Shown here one piece after another: positions 1 to 6,422 of a DNA stretch of 6,814 nt. The position numbers and the translations under genes are program-made. Source of the stretch: Gemmatimonadaceae bacterium (GTDB taxonomy: Bacteria > Gemmatimonadota > Gemmatimonadetes > Gemmatimonadales > Gemmatimonadaceae). Each line of letters begins with the position of its first letter. The stretch's first letter is position 1. The notes beneath the pieces are model-generated. The model was not told the origin of the DNA. It made no database searches and saw nothing but the letters and a program-made list of their open reading frames with translations. The stretch covers positions 1 through 6,814 of the forward strand of contig JADGQU010000122.1 in assembly GCA_017881545.1 (NCBI GenBank), in the 5' to 3' direction.

Positions 1-946
1 TTCCGTTCCGACCGACCGATGAAAAGTAAAGACCCTCGAGGTTGTCCACCGTGCGTACGTGGTCATCCTCGGCTGGATGGTAGAACCATCCCGGCCGGAT
101 CGAGACGTCGACTTCCGCGGGTCGCCACACCGTCCCGGCCGGATCGCCATGCTGCAAAGCATCGGTGACACCGGGCGCGTCCGCGCCCGGAAACGTCACG
201 ACGTCGGGATTCACCGTCGACCAATTCGGGTCGCCGGCCGTTCCATTCTCGTTTCCGCACCAGCGCACGTCCGGCCCGGCGTCGGAGAACATGACGGCAT
301 TTGGCTGGAGCTGCCGCACGAGACGGAAGAAACGGGGCCAATCATAAATCTGTCGTTTCCCGTTTGGCCCTTCTCCATTGGCGCCGTCGAACCACACTTC
401 GGCGATCGGCCCGTACCGGGTCAGCAGCTCCGTGAGCTGATCACAGTAGAGATCGTTGTACTTCGGTGAGTCGCCGTACGCTGGATTGTTGCGATCCCAC
501 GGTGACAGATACAGTCCCGCCTTCAATCCTTCCGCATGACAAGCGTCCACGAATTCCCGGACGACGTCGCCCTGCCCCGACCGCCACGGACTCGCCGCGA
601 CCGAGTGAGTGGTGGTGCGCGTGGGCCACAGACAGAACCCATCGTGATGCTTGGCCGTCAGGATGAGCGCTCGCGCGCCGGCGTCTCGCGCGGTGCGCGC
701 CCACTGACGCGCGTCCAGCGCCGACGGCGAAAAAATCGAAGGGTCCTCTTTCCCGTCGCCCCACTCGCGATCGGTGAAGGTATTCACCCCGAAGTGCAGG
801 AAGAGAGCGAGCTCGTCACGCTGCCACGCGAGCTGCGACGGCGACGGGCGCGGTCGAAACGGCGTCGCGCGCGTTTGTGCCCGCGACGGCAGCGAGCACG
901 CGACAAGTGCACTGGTACTGGCGTGAAGAAATGAGCGGCGGTTCAC
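1..946 (-). CDS. Exported alpha-L-fucosidase, glycoside hydrolase family 29 (3'-truncated by window edge)
   Basis: The frame is open from a GTG at 946-944 to the left edge, giving 315 visible residues; the C-terminus is missing. The N-terminus carries a twin-arginine signal (NRRSFLH, residues 2-8), then a short hydrophobic stretch and a lipobox-like LVAC (C17), so Tat export, possibly with lipid anchoring, is likely. The mature part has GH29 hallmarks: LALFLHFGVNTF (46-57), LTAKHHDGFCLW (96-107), KAGLYLSPWD (142-151), EVWFDGANGEG (183-193) and EVDVSIRPGWFYH near the end. D187 in WFDG is the expected nucleophile, and E233 in CGNENG is the candidate acid/base of the GH29-B type, where the acid/base lies some 43-46 residues later. 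The family hydrolyses alpha-linked L-fucose from glycans with retention; GH29-B members favour alpha-1,3/1,4 linkages, but linkage here is inferred. The start overlaps the stop of the upstream SDR gene (GTGA), with no strong Shine-Dalgarno, which suggests translational coupling. Confidence 0.93.
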   Translation of the reverse strand, partial: MNRRSFLHASTSALVACSLPSRAQTRATPFRPRPSPSQLAWQRDELALFLHFGVNTFTDREWGDGKEDPSIFSPSALDARQWARTARDAGARALILTAKHHDGFCLWPTRTTTHSVAASPWRSGQGDVVREFVDACHAEGLKAGLYLSPWDRNNPAYGDSPKYNDLYCDQLTELLTRYGPIAEVWFDGANGEGPNGKRQIYDWPRFFRLVRQLQPNAVMFSDAGPDVRWCGNENGTAGDPNWSTVNPDVVTFPGADAPGVTDALQHGDPAGTVWRPAEVDVSIRPGWFYHPAEDDHVRTVDNLEGLYFSSVGRNG

Positions 947-1884
947 TCGAGGCCGTCGACGAACCCAATTCGCCAACTCGGATAAACTGGCGTCCAATTG
1001 AGCTCGCGCTTCGCCTTCGCGTTCGAGCCGCCACGGACCTGAGTCATGATCGGCATGCCCTCCTTGCCAATCATGATCTCTCCCAGCCAGTAGGGAATTT
1101 TGTACGGCGGTTTTGCCTCGACGGCCTTGGCAAGTGCCGGTAGCCAGGTCGCGACCTTGGCAGGCTCATCGTCGACGATGTTGTAGATACCGGGGGCGCC
1201 GCGGGAGATCGCCGCGACGGTCGCGCGCGCTGCGTCGAGGAGGTGAATGAAGGACCAGACTCCCCCGCCGCCGCCGAAGACGGGGAAACGTCGCTTCTTG
1301 ACCATTCTGACCATCTCGCCTCCTTTGCCGATTGCGGTGCCGGGACCGTAGAACATTCCGTATCGCAAGGCGAGCACTTCGAGGAACGTCGTACTGCGAA
1401 CCTTGTCCTCGAGGTAGCGAATCGCGGCGAGAGTCTTGGTGAAGCTCTCGGGTGGCTTCGGATCGAGAGGATCGTCCTCCGTTTTTGCCGGACCGCCCTT
1501 ATGCGCGTACGGCCAGCCGCAGTAGCTCTGGGCGATGAGTCGCCGGGTCCCGATTGTCCGCCCGGCTGCGAGAAGTGTGTCGGTGACCTCGGTGCGGAAC
1601 CGGTTAGTGAGCGCAAATTCCTGATCGAACTTCCGAAAGTTACCGGCGCCAGTGAGCGCCGAGAGCTGATGGATGATCGCCTCAGGCTCGGCGCGGCGAA
1701 CCGCCGCGACGAGTCCCGGTTTGTCCAGCGGATCGACGATGATCGCGGACACACCGCTCTCTTCGAGCTGCCCCGCCTTGCTGGCAGAACGCGTGAGCGC
1801 TACGACTTCGTGTCTATTCTCGACCAGCAGCGGCAGCAGGAATTTGCCGATTGCCCCGGTGCCACCCGTAACAAGAACTTTCAT
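943..1884 (-). CDS. NAD(P)-dependent oxidoreductase / epimerase-like, extended SDR family
   Basis: This 313-residue protein starts at ATG 1884-1882, where the Rossmann fold begins at once (MKVLVTGGTGAIG; TGxxGxxG at residues 6-13). An in-frame GTG at 1968 would add 28 residues with no family resemblance, so the ATG is preferred, although no Shine-Dalgarno precedes it. R32 just after the second beta strand hints at NADP(H). HQLSAL (72-77), QSYCGWPY (119-126), the acidic/proline stretch around 135-146 and LRYGMFYGPGT (173-183) follow the extended-SDR pattern, and GGSNAKAKRELNW near 285-297 is typical of the C-terminal substrate domain. The catalytic YxxxK is not where alignment to LAA predicts it (S147/T151 there); the only Y-x-x-x-K nearby is Y157-K161. 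The reaction and substrate are unknown: reductase, dehydrogenase and nucleotide-sugar epimerase are all possible. The coupled downstream fucosidase suggests, but does not prove, a role in sugar metabolism. Confidence 0.9.
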   Translation of the reverse strand: MKVLVTGGTGAIGKFLLPLLVENRHEVVALTRSASKAGQLEESGVSAIIVDPLDKPGLVAAVRRAEPEAIIHQLSALTGAGNFRKFDQEFALTNRFRTEVTDTLLAAGRTIGTRRLIAQSYCGWPYAHKGGPAKTEDDPLDPKPPESFTKTLAAIRYLEDKVRSTTFLEVLALRYGMFYGPGTAIGKGGEMVRMVKKRRFPVFGGGGGVWSFIHLLDAARATVAAISRGAPGIYNIVDDEPAKVATWLPALAKAVEAKPPYKIPYWLGEIMIGKEGMPIMTQVRGGSNAKAKRELNWTPVYPSWRIGFVDGLE

Positions 1885-2045
1885 TGTGGCGTTTGTGCGG
1901 TTGGATGGGATGCAACGAGGATCCCCGATCGATGAATTGCGTTGGAACCAGTGCCAATCTAACCGCACTCGACGGCCAGGAGTGCTTGTTCAGCTACTCC
2001 AGCGGGGCGAAGCTTGCGCGAATCGGACCTCGGCCGGGGAAAGCG

Positions 2046-2061
2046 CAACATCAGGGTTGCA
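2046..2061. promoter_or_regulatory. Palindromic operator candidate O1, overlapping the -35 of the SRPBCC-arsR promoter
   Basis: The sequence GCAACATCAGGGTTGC is an inverted repeat, GCAAC-N6-GTTGC. Its right arm overlaps the -35 hexamer TTGCAT (2058-2063). The same architecture recurs with its centre 43 bases downstream. Binding by the adjacent ArsR-type protein is inferred from position and symmetry only. Confidence 0.5.
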
Positions 2062-2086
2062 TTACGAAGAACCGCCTGATATTATA
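2058..2086 (+). promoter_or_regulatory. Sigma70-type promoter for the SRPBCC-arsR pair
   Basis: TTGCAT (2058-2063) is separated by exactly 17 bases from TATTAT (2081-2086), giving four of six and five of six matches to the TTGACA/TATAAT consensus. A transcript would start near 2093 and leave a leader of about 55 nt before the ATG at 2148. The local AT-richness stands out against the GC-rich surroundings. Both promoter elements are overlapped by palindromes, so the promoter is probably regulated. Confidence 0.6.
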
Positions 2087-2108
2087 TGCAACACAAGCGT
2101 TGCGTATC
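2085..2108. promoter_or_regulatory. Palindromic operator candidate O2, overlapping the -10 and start site
   Basis: ATATGCAAC (2085-2093), a 6-base spacer, and GTTGCGTAT (2100-2108) form an inverted repeat with eight of nine arm positions paired (2088/2105 is the mismatch). Its core, GCAAC-N6-GTTGC at 2089-2104, is the same as in the upstream site at 2046-2061. It covers the end of the -10 element and the predicted start point, where a bound ArsR-family repressor would block initiation. An AT-rich imperfect palindrome at this position fits ArsR-family operators in general; the match to this particular regulator is inferred. Confidence 0.55.
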
Positions 2109-2133
2109 AACTTACGGCATTCTAACTTATTTC

Positions 2134-2139
2134 GGAGGA
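2134..2139 (+). promoter_or_regulatory. Shine-Dalgarno site deciding the SRPBCC start
   Basis: GGAGGA lies 8 bases upstream of ATG 2148. It settles the start of this gene, whose reading frame is otherwise open for 88 further codons upstream. Confidence 0.85.
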
Positions 2140-2147
2140 ATCAACCC

Positions 2148-2627
2148 ATGTCAGTGGCAACCCAGGCATCCAACGACACGAAGAGCACCGATCGGATCGA
2201 ACAACGGCTCGTGCTCCGTGCCCCGCGCACGCGCGTGTGGCGCGCCATCGCGAACGCGGAAGAGTTCGGAACCTGGTTCCGGGTAAAACTCGAGGGCGCG
2301 TTTACCGAGGGCAAACCGATCCAGGGCAAGATGGCCATCCCGGGCTACGAGCATATGACGATTGAAATGCTGGTCGAGCGCATCGACCCGGAACGCTACT
2401 TCTCATATCGCTGGCACCCGTACGCCGTCGACCCCGGAGTGGACTACTCGGCCGAGCCCACGACGCTGGTCGAGTTCAAGCTCGAGGAGACAGACGGCGG
2501 CACCGCCGTCACGATTGTCGAGTCTGGGTTTGATCGTATCCCGCTCGCGCGCCGGGCCGAGGCGTTCCGTATGAACGAGAATGGGTGGGCCGGGCAGATC
2601 AAAAACCTCACGCGGTATGTCGCGTAG
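2148..2627 (+). CDS. SRPBCC / AHSA1-type protein
   Basis: The protein has 159 residues. After a polar N-terminus it matches the activator of Hsp90 ATPase homologue 1 (AHSA1) type of SRPBCC fold: DRIEQRLVLRAPRTRVWRAI (15-34), EEFGTWFRVKLEG (38-50), ERYFSYRWHPYAVDP (82-96), TTLVEFKLEE (105-114), GGTAVTIVESGFDRIP (117-132) and a C-terminal helix around 136-158. The fold makes a deep hydrophobic pocket for small molecules. Close relatives are sometimes labelled as a vanillate demethylase subunit, which the sequence does not support, since no reductase, flavin or iron-sulfur motif is present. No signal peptide or membrane segment is seen, so it is probably cytoplasmic. It is the first gene of an operon with an ArsR-type regulator, and its last 11 bases overlap that gene. 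The ligand is unknown; a role as partner or effector binder of the regulator is inference. Confidence 0.88.
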   Translation: MSVATQASNDTKSTDRIEQRLVLRAPRTRVWRAIANAEEFGTWFRVKLEGAFTEGKPIQGKMAIPGYEHMTIEMLVERIDPERYFSYRWHPYAVDPGVDYSAEPTTLVEFKLEETDGGTAVTIVESGFDRIPLARRAEAFRMNENGWAGQIKNLTRYVA

Positions 2628-2967
2628 CCGCGCCGCCGCCGCGCTGCAATTGCCCGACGCGGTGCCGCTGTTCGCCGCGTTGGGTGACGCGACTCGACTT
2701 CGCCTGCTGGGACGCCTGTCAGCCGGCGGGCCTCTGTCGATTACTCGTCTCAGCGAAGGAACCGGGGTGACGCGTCAGGCGATTACGCGCCACCTCTACG
2801 CACTCGGCGACGTGGGGCTCGTGCGCCACGCCCGCCGGGGGCGTGAGCAGGTCTGGGATCTGAACCCAAAACGCCTCGATAAAGCAAAGCGGTATCTCGA
2901 CCAGATCGCGGCACAATGGGACGATGCGGCCGAACGCTTGAGGGCGTTCGTCGAGGATCAGGAATGA
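2617..2967 (+). CDS. ArsR-family winged-helix transcriptional regulator
   Basis: From ATG 2617 the protein has 116 residues. FAALGDATRLRLLGRL (18-33) is the classic ArsR opening helix region; PLSITRLSEGTGVTRQAITRHLYALGDVGLV (about 39-69) is the helix-turn-helix, and the wing follows at RHARRGREQVWDL. The C-terminal helix (about 77-113) probably dimerises. There is no cysteine at all, so the usual CxC-type thiolate metal site of ArsR/SmtB sensors is absent and a non-metal signal is likelier. The start overlaps the SRPBCC stop by 11 bases in another frame and lacks a clear Shine-Dalgarno, suggesting translational coupling. An in-frame ATG at 2581 would add 12 residues (MGGPGRSKTSRG) that do not look like family sequence. 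It probably represses its own operon through the palindromes at 2046-2061 and 2085-2108, which is inferred from position. Confidence 0.92.
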   Translation: MSRSRAAAALQLPDAVPLFAALGDATRLRLLGRLSAGGPLSITRLSEGTGVTRQAITRHLYALGDVGLVRHARRGREQVWDLNPKRLDKAKRYLDQIAAQWDDAAERLRAFVEDQE

Positions 2968-3043
2968 ACATTGGACGAGGACCCAGCGAAATTCTGTGCT
3001 AGGTTAATCCACGGCCAATGCAAGTTCAACGAATGACGAATCC

Positions 3044-3949
3044 TTGAAAGTCATAGCGCTCGGCGCCGGCGCGATCGGCGCCTACTATGGCGGGCAGCTG
3101 GCTCGGAACGGGCACGACGTCACGCTCTACGCGCGCGGCGAGAATCTCACAGCGATCCGCCGTAGCGGCCTGGAAATCCGAACGCCGGAGGGATCTACGG
3201 TGGTGCAGGTCCGGGCCACCGATCGCGCCGACGAGCTCGGCGCCGCCGACTTCGCGATCCTCGGAGTCAAAAGCTATTCGCTCGATTCGATCGGACCTGT
3301 CGTCCGACAGACCGCCGAGAAGGGAGCGGCGATCCTTCCATTTCTCAACGGCGTCGAGACTACCGACCATTTGGTGAAGCTCGGCGTGTCACGCGGCGCG
3401 ATCCTCGGCGGAGTGACGCGCATCAGCGTGGCGCGGGTGCAGCCGGGCGTCGTCGAGCGGCGCGGCGCCATGCAGAGCGTGATCATTGGCGAGCTGGATG
3501 GACAGACGACTGATCGCATTACACGGATTGCTACGGCGTTCCGCGATGCCGGCGTCGACGCGCGTATCTCAGACCGGATCGATGTCGATCTCTGGCAGAA
3601 GTTCGTCTTCCTTTCCGCAATCGCCGCAGCTTGCGGACTCGCCCGTGCTCCGCTTGGAGACGTGCGCGAGCGGCCGCTCGGGCGCCGATTGTTGCAGCGT
3701 GCGGTCCAGGAAGCGGTCGACGTCGCGCGGGCCCGCGGGATACCGCTCCCGAATGACGAAACGGCGCAAGTCGTCGCTGCCATCGACGCGCTGCCGCCGG
3801 GAACGAAGCCGAGTCTCCTTCTCGATCTCGAGTCCGGCAGGCCAACCGAGGTGAATGTTCTGAGCGGCGCCGTTTCCCGGTACGCAGAGGCTGCCGGAAT
3901 TCCAGCGCCTATTCACGACACCGTAACCGCGGCGCTAAGCAGTCAGTGA
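3044..3949 (+). CDS. Ketopantoate reductase (PanE/ApbA) family oxidoreductase
   Basis: The protein has 301 residues, the usual family length. GAGAIGAYYG (7-16) is the NADP(H)-binding loop and R31 (LYARGENL) matches the arginine that selects NADPH. VKSYSLD (75-81), LPFLNGVET (98-106, N102), LWQKF (183-187, K186 the catalytic lysine), S257 and TEVNVLSG (268-275, E269) follow the active-site order of E. coli PanE, which reduces 2-dehydropantoate to pantoate for coenzyme A. However, the two asparagines expected at K+4 and K+8 (N180 and N184 in E. coli) are L190 and A194, as in many ApbA-like paralogues, so the true substrate may be another 2-keto acid. The start is TTG 3044; the frame is closed by TAA at 3005, with no ATG or GTG between and only a weak ribosome site. 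The next gene is convergent, 28 bases away, with no evident terminator. Confidence 0.9.
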   Translation: MKVIALGAGAIGAYYGGQLARNGHDVTLYARGENLTAIRRSGLEIRTPEGSTVVQVRATDRADELGAADFAILGVKSYSLDSIGPVVRQTAEKGAAILPFLNGVETTDHLVKLGVSRGAILGGVTRISVARVQPGVVERRGAMQSVIIGELDGQTTDRITRIATAFRDAGVDARISDRIDVDLWQKFVFLSAIAAACGLARAPLGDVRERPLGRRLLQRAVQEAVDVARARGIPLPNDETAQVVAAIDALPPGTKPSLLLDLESGRPTEVNVLSGAVSRYAEAAGIPAPIHDTVTAALSSQ

Positions 3950-3977
3950 GAATGAGCTGATACCTTGGCGCCTGATG

Positions 3978-6365
3978 TCATTTCTGCAATCGGATCTTCG
4001 CCAGAATCGCGCGGAAGCGCGGCTCGTTGCGGAGAGCATCCCACGACGGATCGACGTTCGCAGTTGTCAGCCACCCGTCGCGCTCGTCATACGCCGTTTC
4101 CAGCAGCGTCAGCGCTCGATCCTTGTCGCCCAGCGCCGTATAGGCCCGGGCCAGCCACGTTGGTGGATAGTACTCGCGCTTCGCCCTCGTTTCGAGCGCC
4201 TGAACGAGCGCGCGAGCTTCGCCTTGCCGGCCCGCAGCTACGTACGCAACCGCCAGCACTGCCTGTACTGCCGCTCGTACGTCGGCCTGACGGCCTGTCG
4301 GTTCGAGGATGGCGATGGCATCCTGGGCTCGTCCCAGCCGCACGTATGTGAGTCCGAGCCACGGCAGCGCGGGTATCGTGTTTGGTCCCGCCTCCAAGGC
4401 GCGGACCATCAGCTGAACGGCGCCCGTAAAATCGCGCGCCATAAAATGGCGAACGCCATCTGCGCCCCGAAGGAAGAGCGAGGAAGGATCCAGCTCGCGA
4501 GCTGTACCCATCTCTGCGAGTGATTGCGCGACGTGACCCGTCGCCAGGAGATAAATGGAATACCAGTGGTGAGCAGTGGGGTTGCTCGGATTGAGCTCGA
4601 GCGCGCGACGGAAATGCAGATCGGCAGTCTTCCAATCCCAGTCGTACCAGGTGGCGACGTACGCCACCGCCGCGTGGGCTTGGCTTTCCGTCGAGTCCAG
4701 CTCCAGCGCGCGCAACGCCGCCACTTTCGCCTTAGCCATGCTCTCCCTCGGCCGTGTGCGCTCATCATACGTGACGAGGATATTGTAGGAGTCGGCCAAT
4801 CCGGTATACGCGGGAGCGTAGCTCGAATCGCGGGCGATGGCGCGCTGGAAGAACCCAATCGCCTTCGGGAGTCCGTCGCGCGTGCGGGTGTTCCAGTAGT
4901 ATCGGCCCCAGAGATACAGGTCGTACGTCTCGGGATCCGTTGTCCGGCCGCTCAGCGGCCGTTTATTCGGAACCAGCTTCAGCTTCAACGCGCCCGCCAC
5001 ATCGCGACCGATGTCCTGTTGCAGGGCGAACACGTCATGCACCTGGCGCTCATACGTCTTCGACCAGATGCTGTAACCTTCGGGAACGTGGACCAGCTGC
5101 AGCGTGATGCGGACGCGATTCCCCTCATGCCAGGAACTGCCCTCCAGCACGGCGCCCACGTTCAGCGCCCGCGCGATTTCCGTCAGCGGGACGTTTCGAT
5201 TCTTGTAGACGAATGACGACGTCCGCGCCGCCACGCGAAGTCCGTCGACCTCACTGAGTGTGGCGATCAATTCGTCCGTCATCCCGTCCGAGAAATACTG
5301 AGCGCTTGTATCAGCGCCGATGTTTGCCAGCGGCAGCACTGCGATGGACGGTGTCTTCTCGGCGGCGATGGAAGGTGGTGGCTTCTCGGCGCCTGTACTC
5401 TTGTGGAAATCAGTCCATACCAGCGATGCGGCCAATATCAAGACAACCAATGCGGCGAGCATTGCCACACGCCAACGCGATCGCTCATTCCCGGATGCAA
5501 CCGTCGCAGAAGTTGCTGCTGCGTTCAAAGGCGTTAGGACATTCACCGCAGCGTCTCCCGGCGTTGCCGCGGGAGAAATCCGGGTCTTAGATACCGCTGC
5601 GGGGTCCTGGCGCGCCGTCGAGATTTCGTTGAGTGCCGCAACCGTCTCCGGAGACGGATCCAGTTCCAGATCACTCCGCAATCGTTTGGCAAATCGCTCG
5701 AAGAACTCGAGGGCGCTTCCACGATCGCCCAACCGAGCGAGCAAAAGCAGCACGCGACGCGCATCCGGCTCGTCGTAAGGGGCGTACGAAGACGCCTGTC
5801 TGGCCCAGTGCAGCGCCATCGCCAAATCTCCGCTCGACTCGGCGGACTTCGACAGACTGCGCGCCGCGTCCGCCGCGCGGTCCCGGAATCGGCGGCGCTC
5901 GCTGTCGATCCACCGATCGAGCTCGGGCACGTCGGAAAGAAAAAAACCTTCCACGAAATCACCGCGATACAGCTCGAGCGCTTCTGCCAGCCGTCCTTTG
6001 CTCAGCTCCTCTCGGAATCGCGTGGCATCGCACGAGATGCGATCAGGGTCCACACCCAGCTCCTCGTCTCCGAGACTCAACACAACGCCGTCGCCGAGTG
6101 ATGCGCGGAGGTAGTGGACGGCGCGGCTGAGCGCGGCGCGGGCGCGTGTCACGTCCTGGTCGGGCCAGAACAGGGCGAGCAGCGTGTCTCGGCGGTGGAA
6201 TGTGGACGCACCGGGAGCGCCGGGCGCGGCCGCCGTCAGATAGGTCAGCAGCGCCAGTCGCTTGGGTTGCGCGAGGACAGCCCGGAACTCGCGGCCATCG
6301 GAACCGCGCAAATCCAGTGTGCCGAACGTGCGAAGCTCTATCAAACCGGTTCTCGCTTGGGCCAA
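3978..6365 (-). CDS. Membrane-anchored SARP/BTAD-type regulator with TolB-like and TPR domains
   Basis: The protein has 795 residues. Residues 8-105 form an OmpR-like winged helix (IELRTFGTLDLRG; RRDTLLALFWPD at 58-69; ARAALSRAVHYLRASLG at 75-91). Residues 106-250 are a bacterial transcriptional activation domain of helical repeats. After a linker rich in Ala, Pro and Thr, residues 299-317 (VAMLAALVVLILAASLVW) make one membrane segment. Residues 338-463 resemble the TolB/FlgO-like domain (SIAVLPLANIG, YFSDGMTDELIATLS, LNVGAVLEGS), and TPR-like repeats fill 480-790, ending in SWDALRNEPRFRAIL. The topology suggests a CadC/ToxR-like one-component regulator with DNA binding inside and sensing outside; the signal is unknown. 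The start is uncertain: TTG 6365 or TTG 6344 (giving MIELRTFG, closer to family N-termini). No ATG or GTG exists before the in-frame TAG near 6425. The gene is divergent from the one at 6504. Confidence 0.92.
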   Translation of the reverse strand: MAQARTGLIELRTFGTLDLRGSDGREFRAVLAQPKRLALLTYLTAAAPGAPGASTFHRRDTLLALFWPDQDVTRARAALSRAVHYLRASLGDGVVLSLGDEELGVDPDRISCDATRFREELSKGRLAEALELYRGDFVEGFFLSDVPELDRWIDSERRRFRDRAADAARSLSKSAESSGDLAMALHWARQASSYAPYDEPDARRVLLLLARLGDRGSALEFFERFAKRLRSDLELDPSPETVAALNEISTARQDPAAVSKTRISPAATPGDAAVNVLTPLNAAATSATVASGNERSRWRVAMLAALVVLILAASLVWTDFHKSTGAEKPPPSIAAEKTPSIAVLPLANIGADTSAQYFSDGMTDELIATLSEVDGLRVAARTSSFVYKNRNVPLTEIARALNVGAVLEGSSWHEGNRVRITLQLVHVPEGYSIWSKTYERQVHDVFALQQDIGRDVAGALKLKLVPNKRPLSGRTTDPETYDLYLWGRYYWNTRTRDGLPKAIGFFQRAIARDSSYAPAYTGLADSYNILVTYDERTRPRESMAKAKVAALRALELDSTESQAHAAVAYVATWYDWDWKTADLHFRRALELNPSNPTAHHWYSIYLLATGHVAQSLAEMGTARELDPSSLFLRGADGVRHFMARDFTGAVQLMVRALEAGPNTIPALPWLGLTYVRLGRAQDAIAILEPTGRQADVRAAVQAVLAVAYVAAGRQGEARALVQALETRAKREYYPPTWLARAYTALGDKDRALTLLETAYDERDGWLTTANVDPSWDALRNEPRFRAILAKIRLQK

Positions 6366-6384
6366 TAGGCCGCTCTTACCTGCG

Positions 6385-6404
6385 AGGGGAGAGTCAGGGG
6401 AGAG
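6385..6404. repeat. Tandem 9-base direct repeats with an 11-base period
   Basis: AGGGGAGAG occurs at 6385-6393 and again, identically, at 6396-6404, separated by TC. The 11-base period equals about one helical turn. SARP-type regulators characteristically bind direct repeats with an 11-base period through their OmpR-like domain. The repeats lie in the gap between the regulator gene and the divergent gene, but downstream of the predicted regulator promoter, within its leader. Confidence 0.5.
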
Positions 6405-6422
6405 GCCGCCGGCAACTTCCCG

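Noticed and set aside
441..764. A 107-codon minus-strand frame within the fucosidase region
   Set aside because: It is in a different minus-strand frame from the GH29 coding frame, which is continuous from 946 to the edge with catalytic motifs intact.
1243..1935. A 230-codon open frame on the plus strand opposite the SDR gene
   Set aside because: It is the antisense shadow of a well-recognised SDR; its translation has no domain resemblance, and high GC content makes long antisense frames common.
1885..2000. Promoter for the SDR-fucosidase operon on the minus strand
   Set aside because: TTAGAT and TTGGCA-like hexamers occur, but none pairs with a convincing partner at 16-18 bases, so no promoter is called.
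1884..2147. An 88-codon N-terminal extension of the SRPBCC frame beginning at 1884
   Set aside because: It would run through a clear promoter and operators, its sequence is unlike the family, and GGAGGA at 2134-2139 points to ATG 2148.
2968..3043. Possible promoter or terminator between arsR and the reductase
   Set aside because: TTGGAC at 2971 has no -10 at acceptable spacing, and the CCAGC/GCTAGG stem is too weak, so neither was annotated.
3062..3082. GGCGCC repeated twice as a possible hairpin or operator
   Set aside because: It is explained by the codons for the Gly/Ala-rich nucleotide-binding loop of the reductase.
3950..3977. Possible bidirectional terminator between the convergent genes
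   Set aside because: No stem with a U-tract could be formed in the 28-base gap or its immediate flanks.
4524..5216. A 230-codon plus-strand frame opposite the SARP-like regulator
   Set aside because: It is a shadow of the TPR/TolB-like region; its low-complexity Arg/Val-rich translation has no ribosome site and no recognisable motif.
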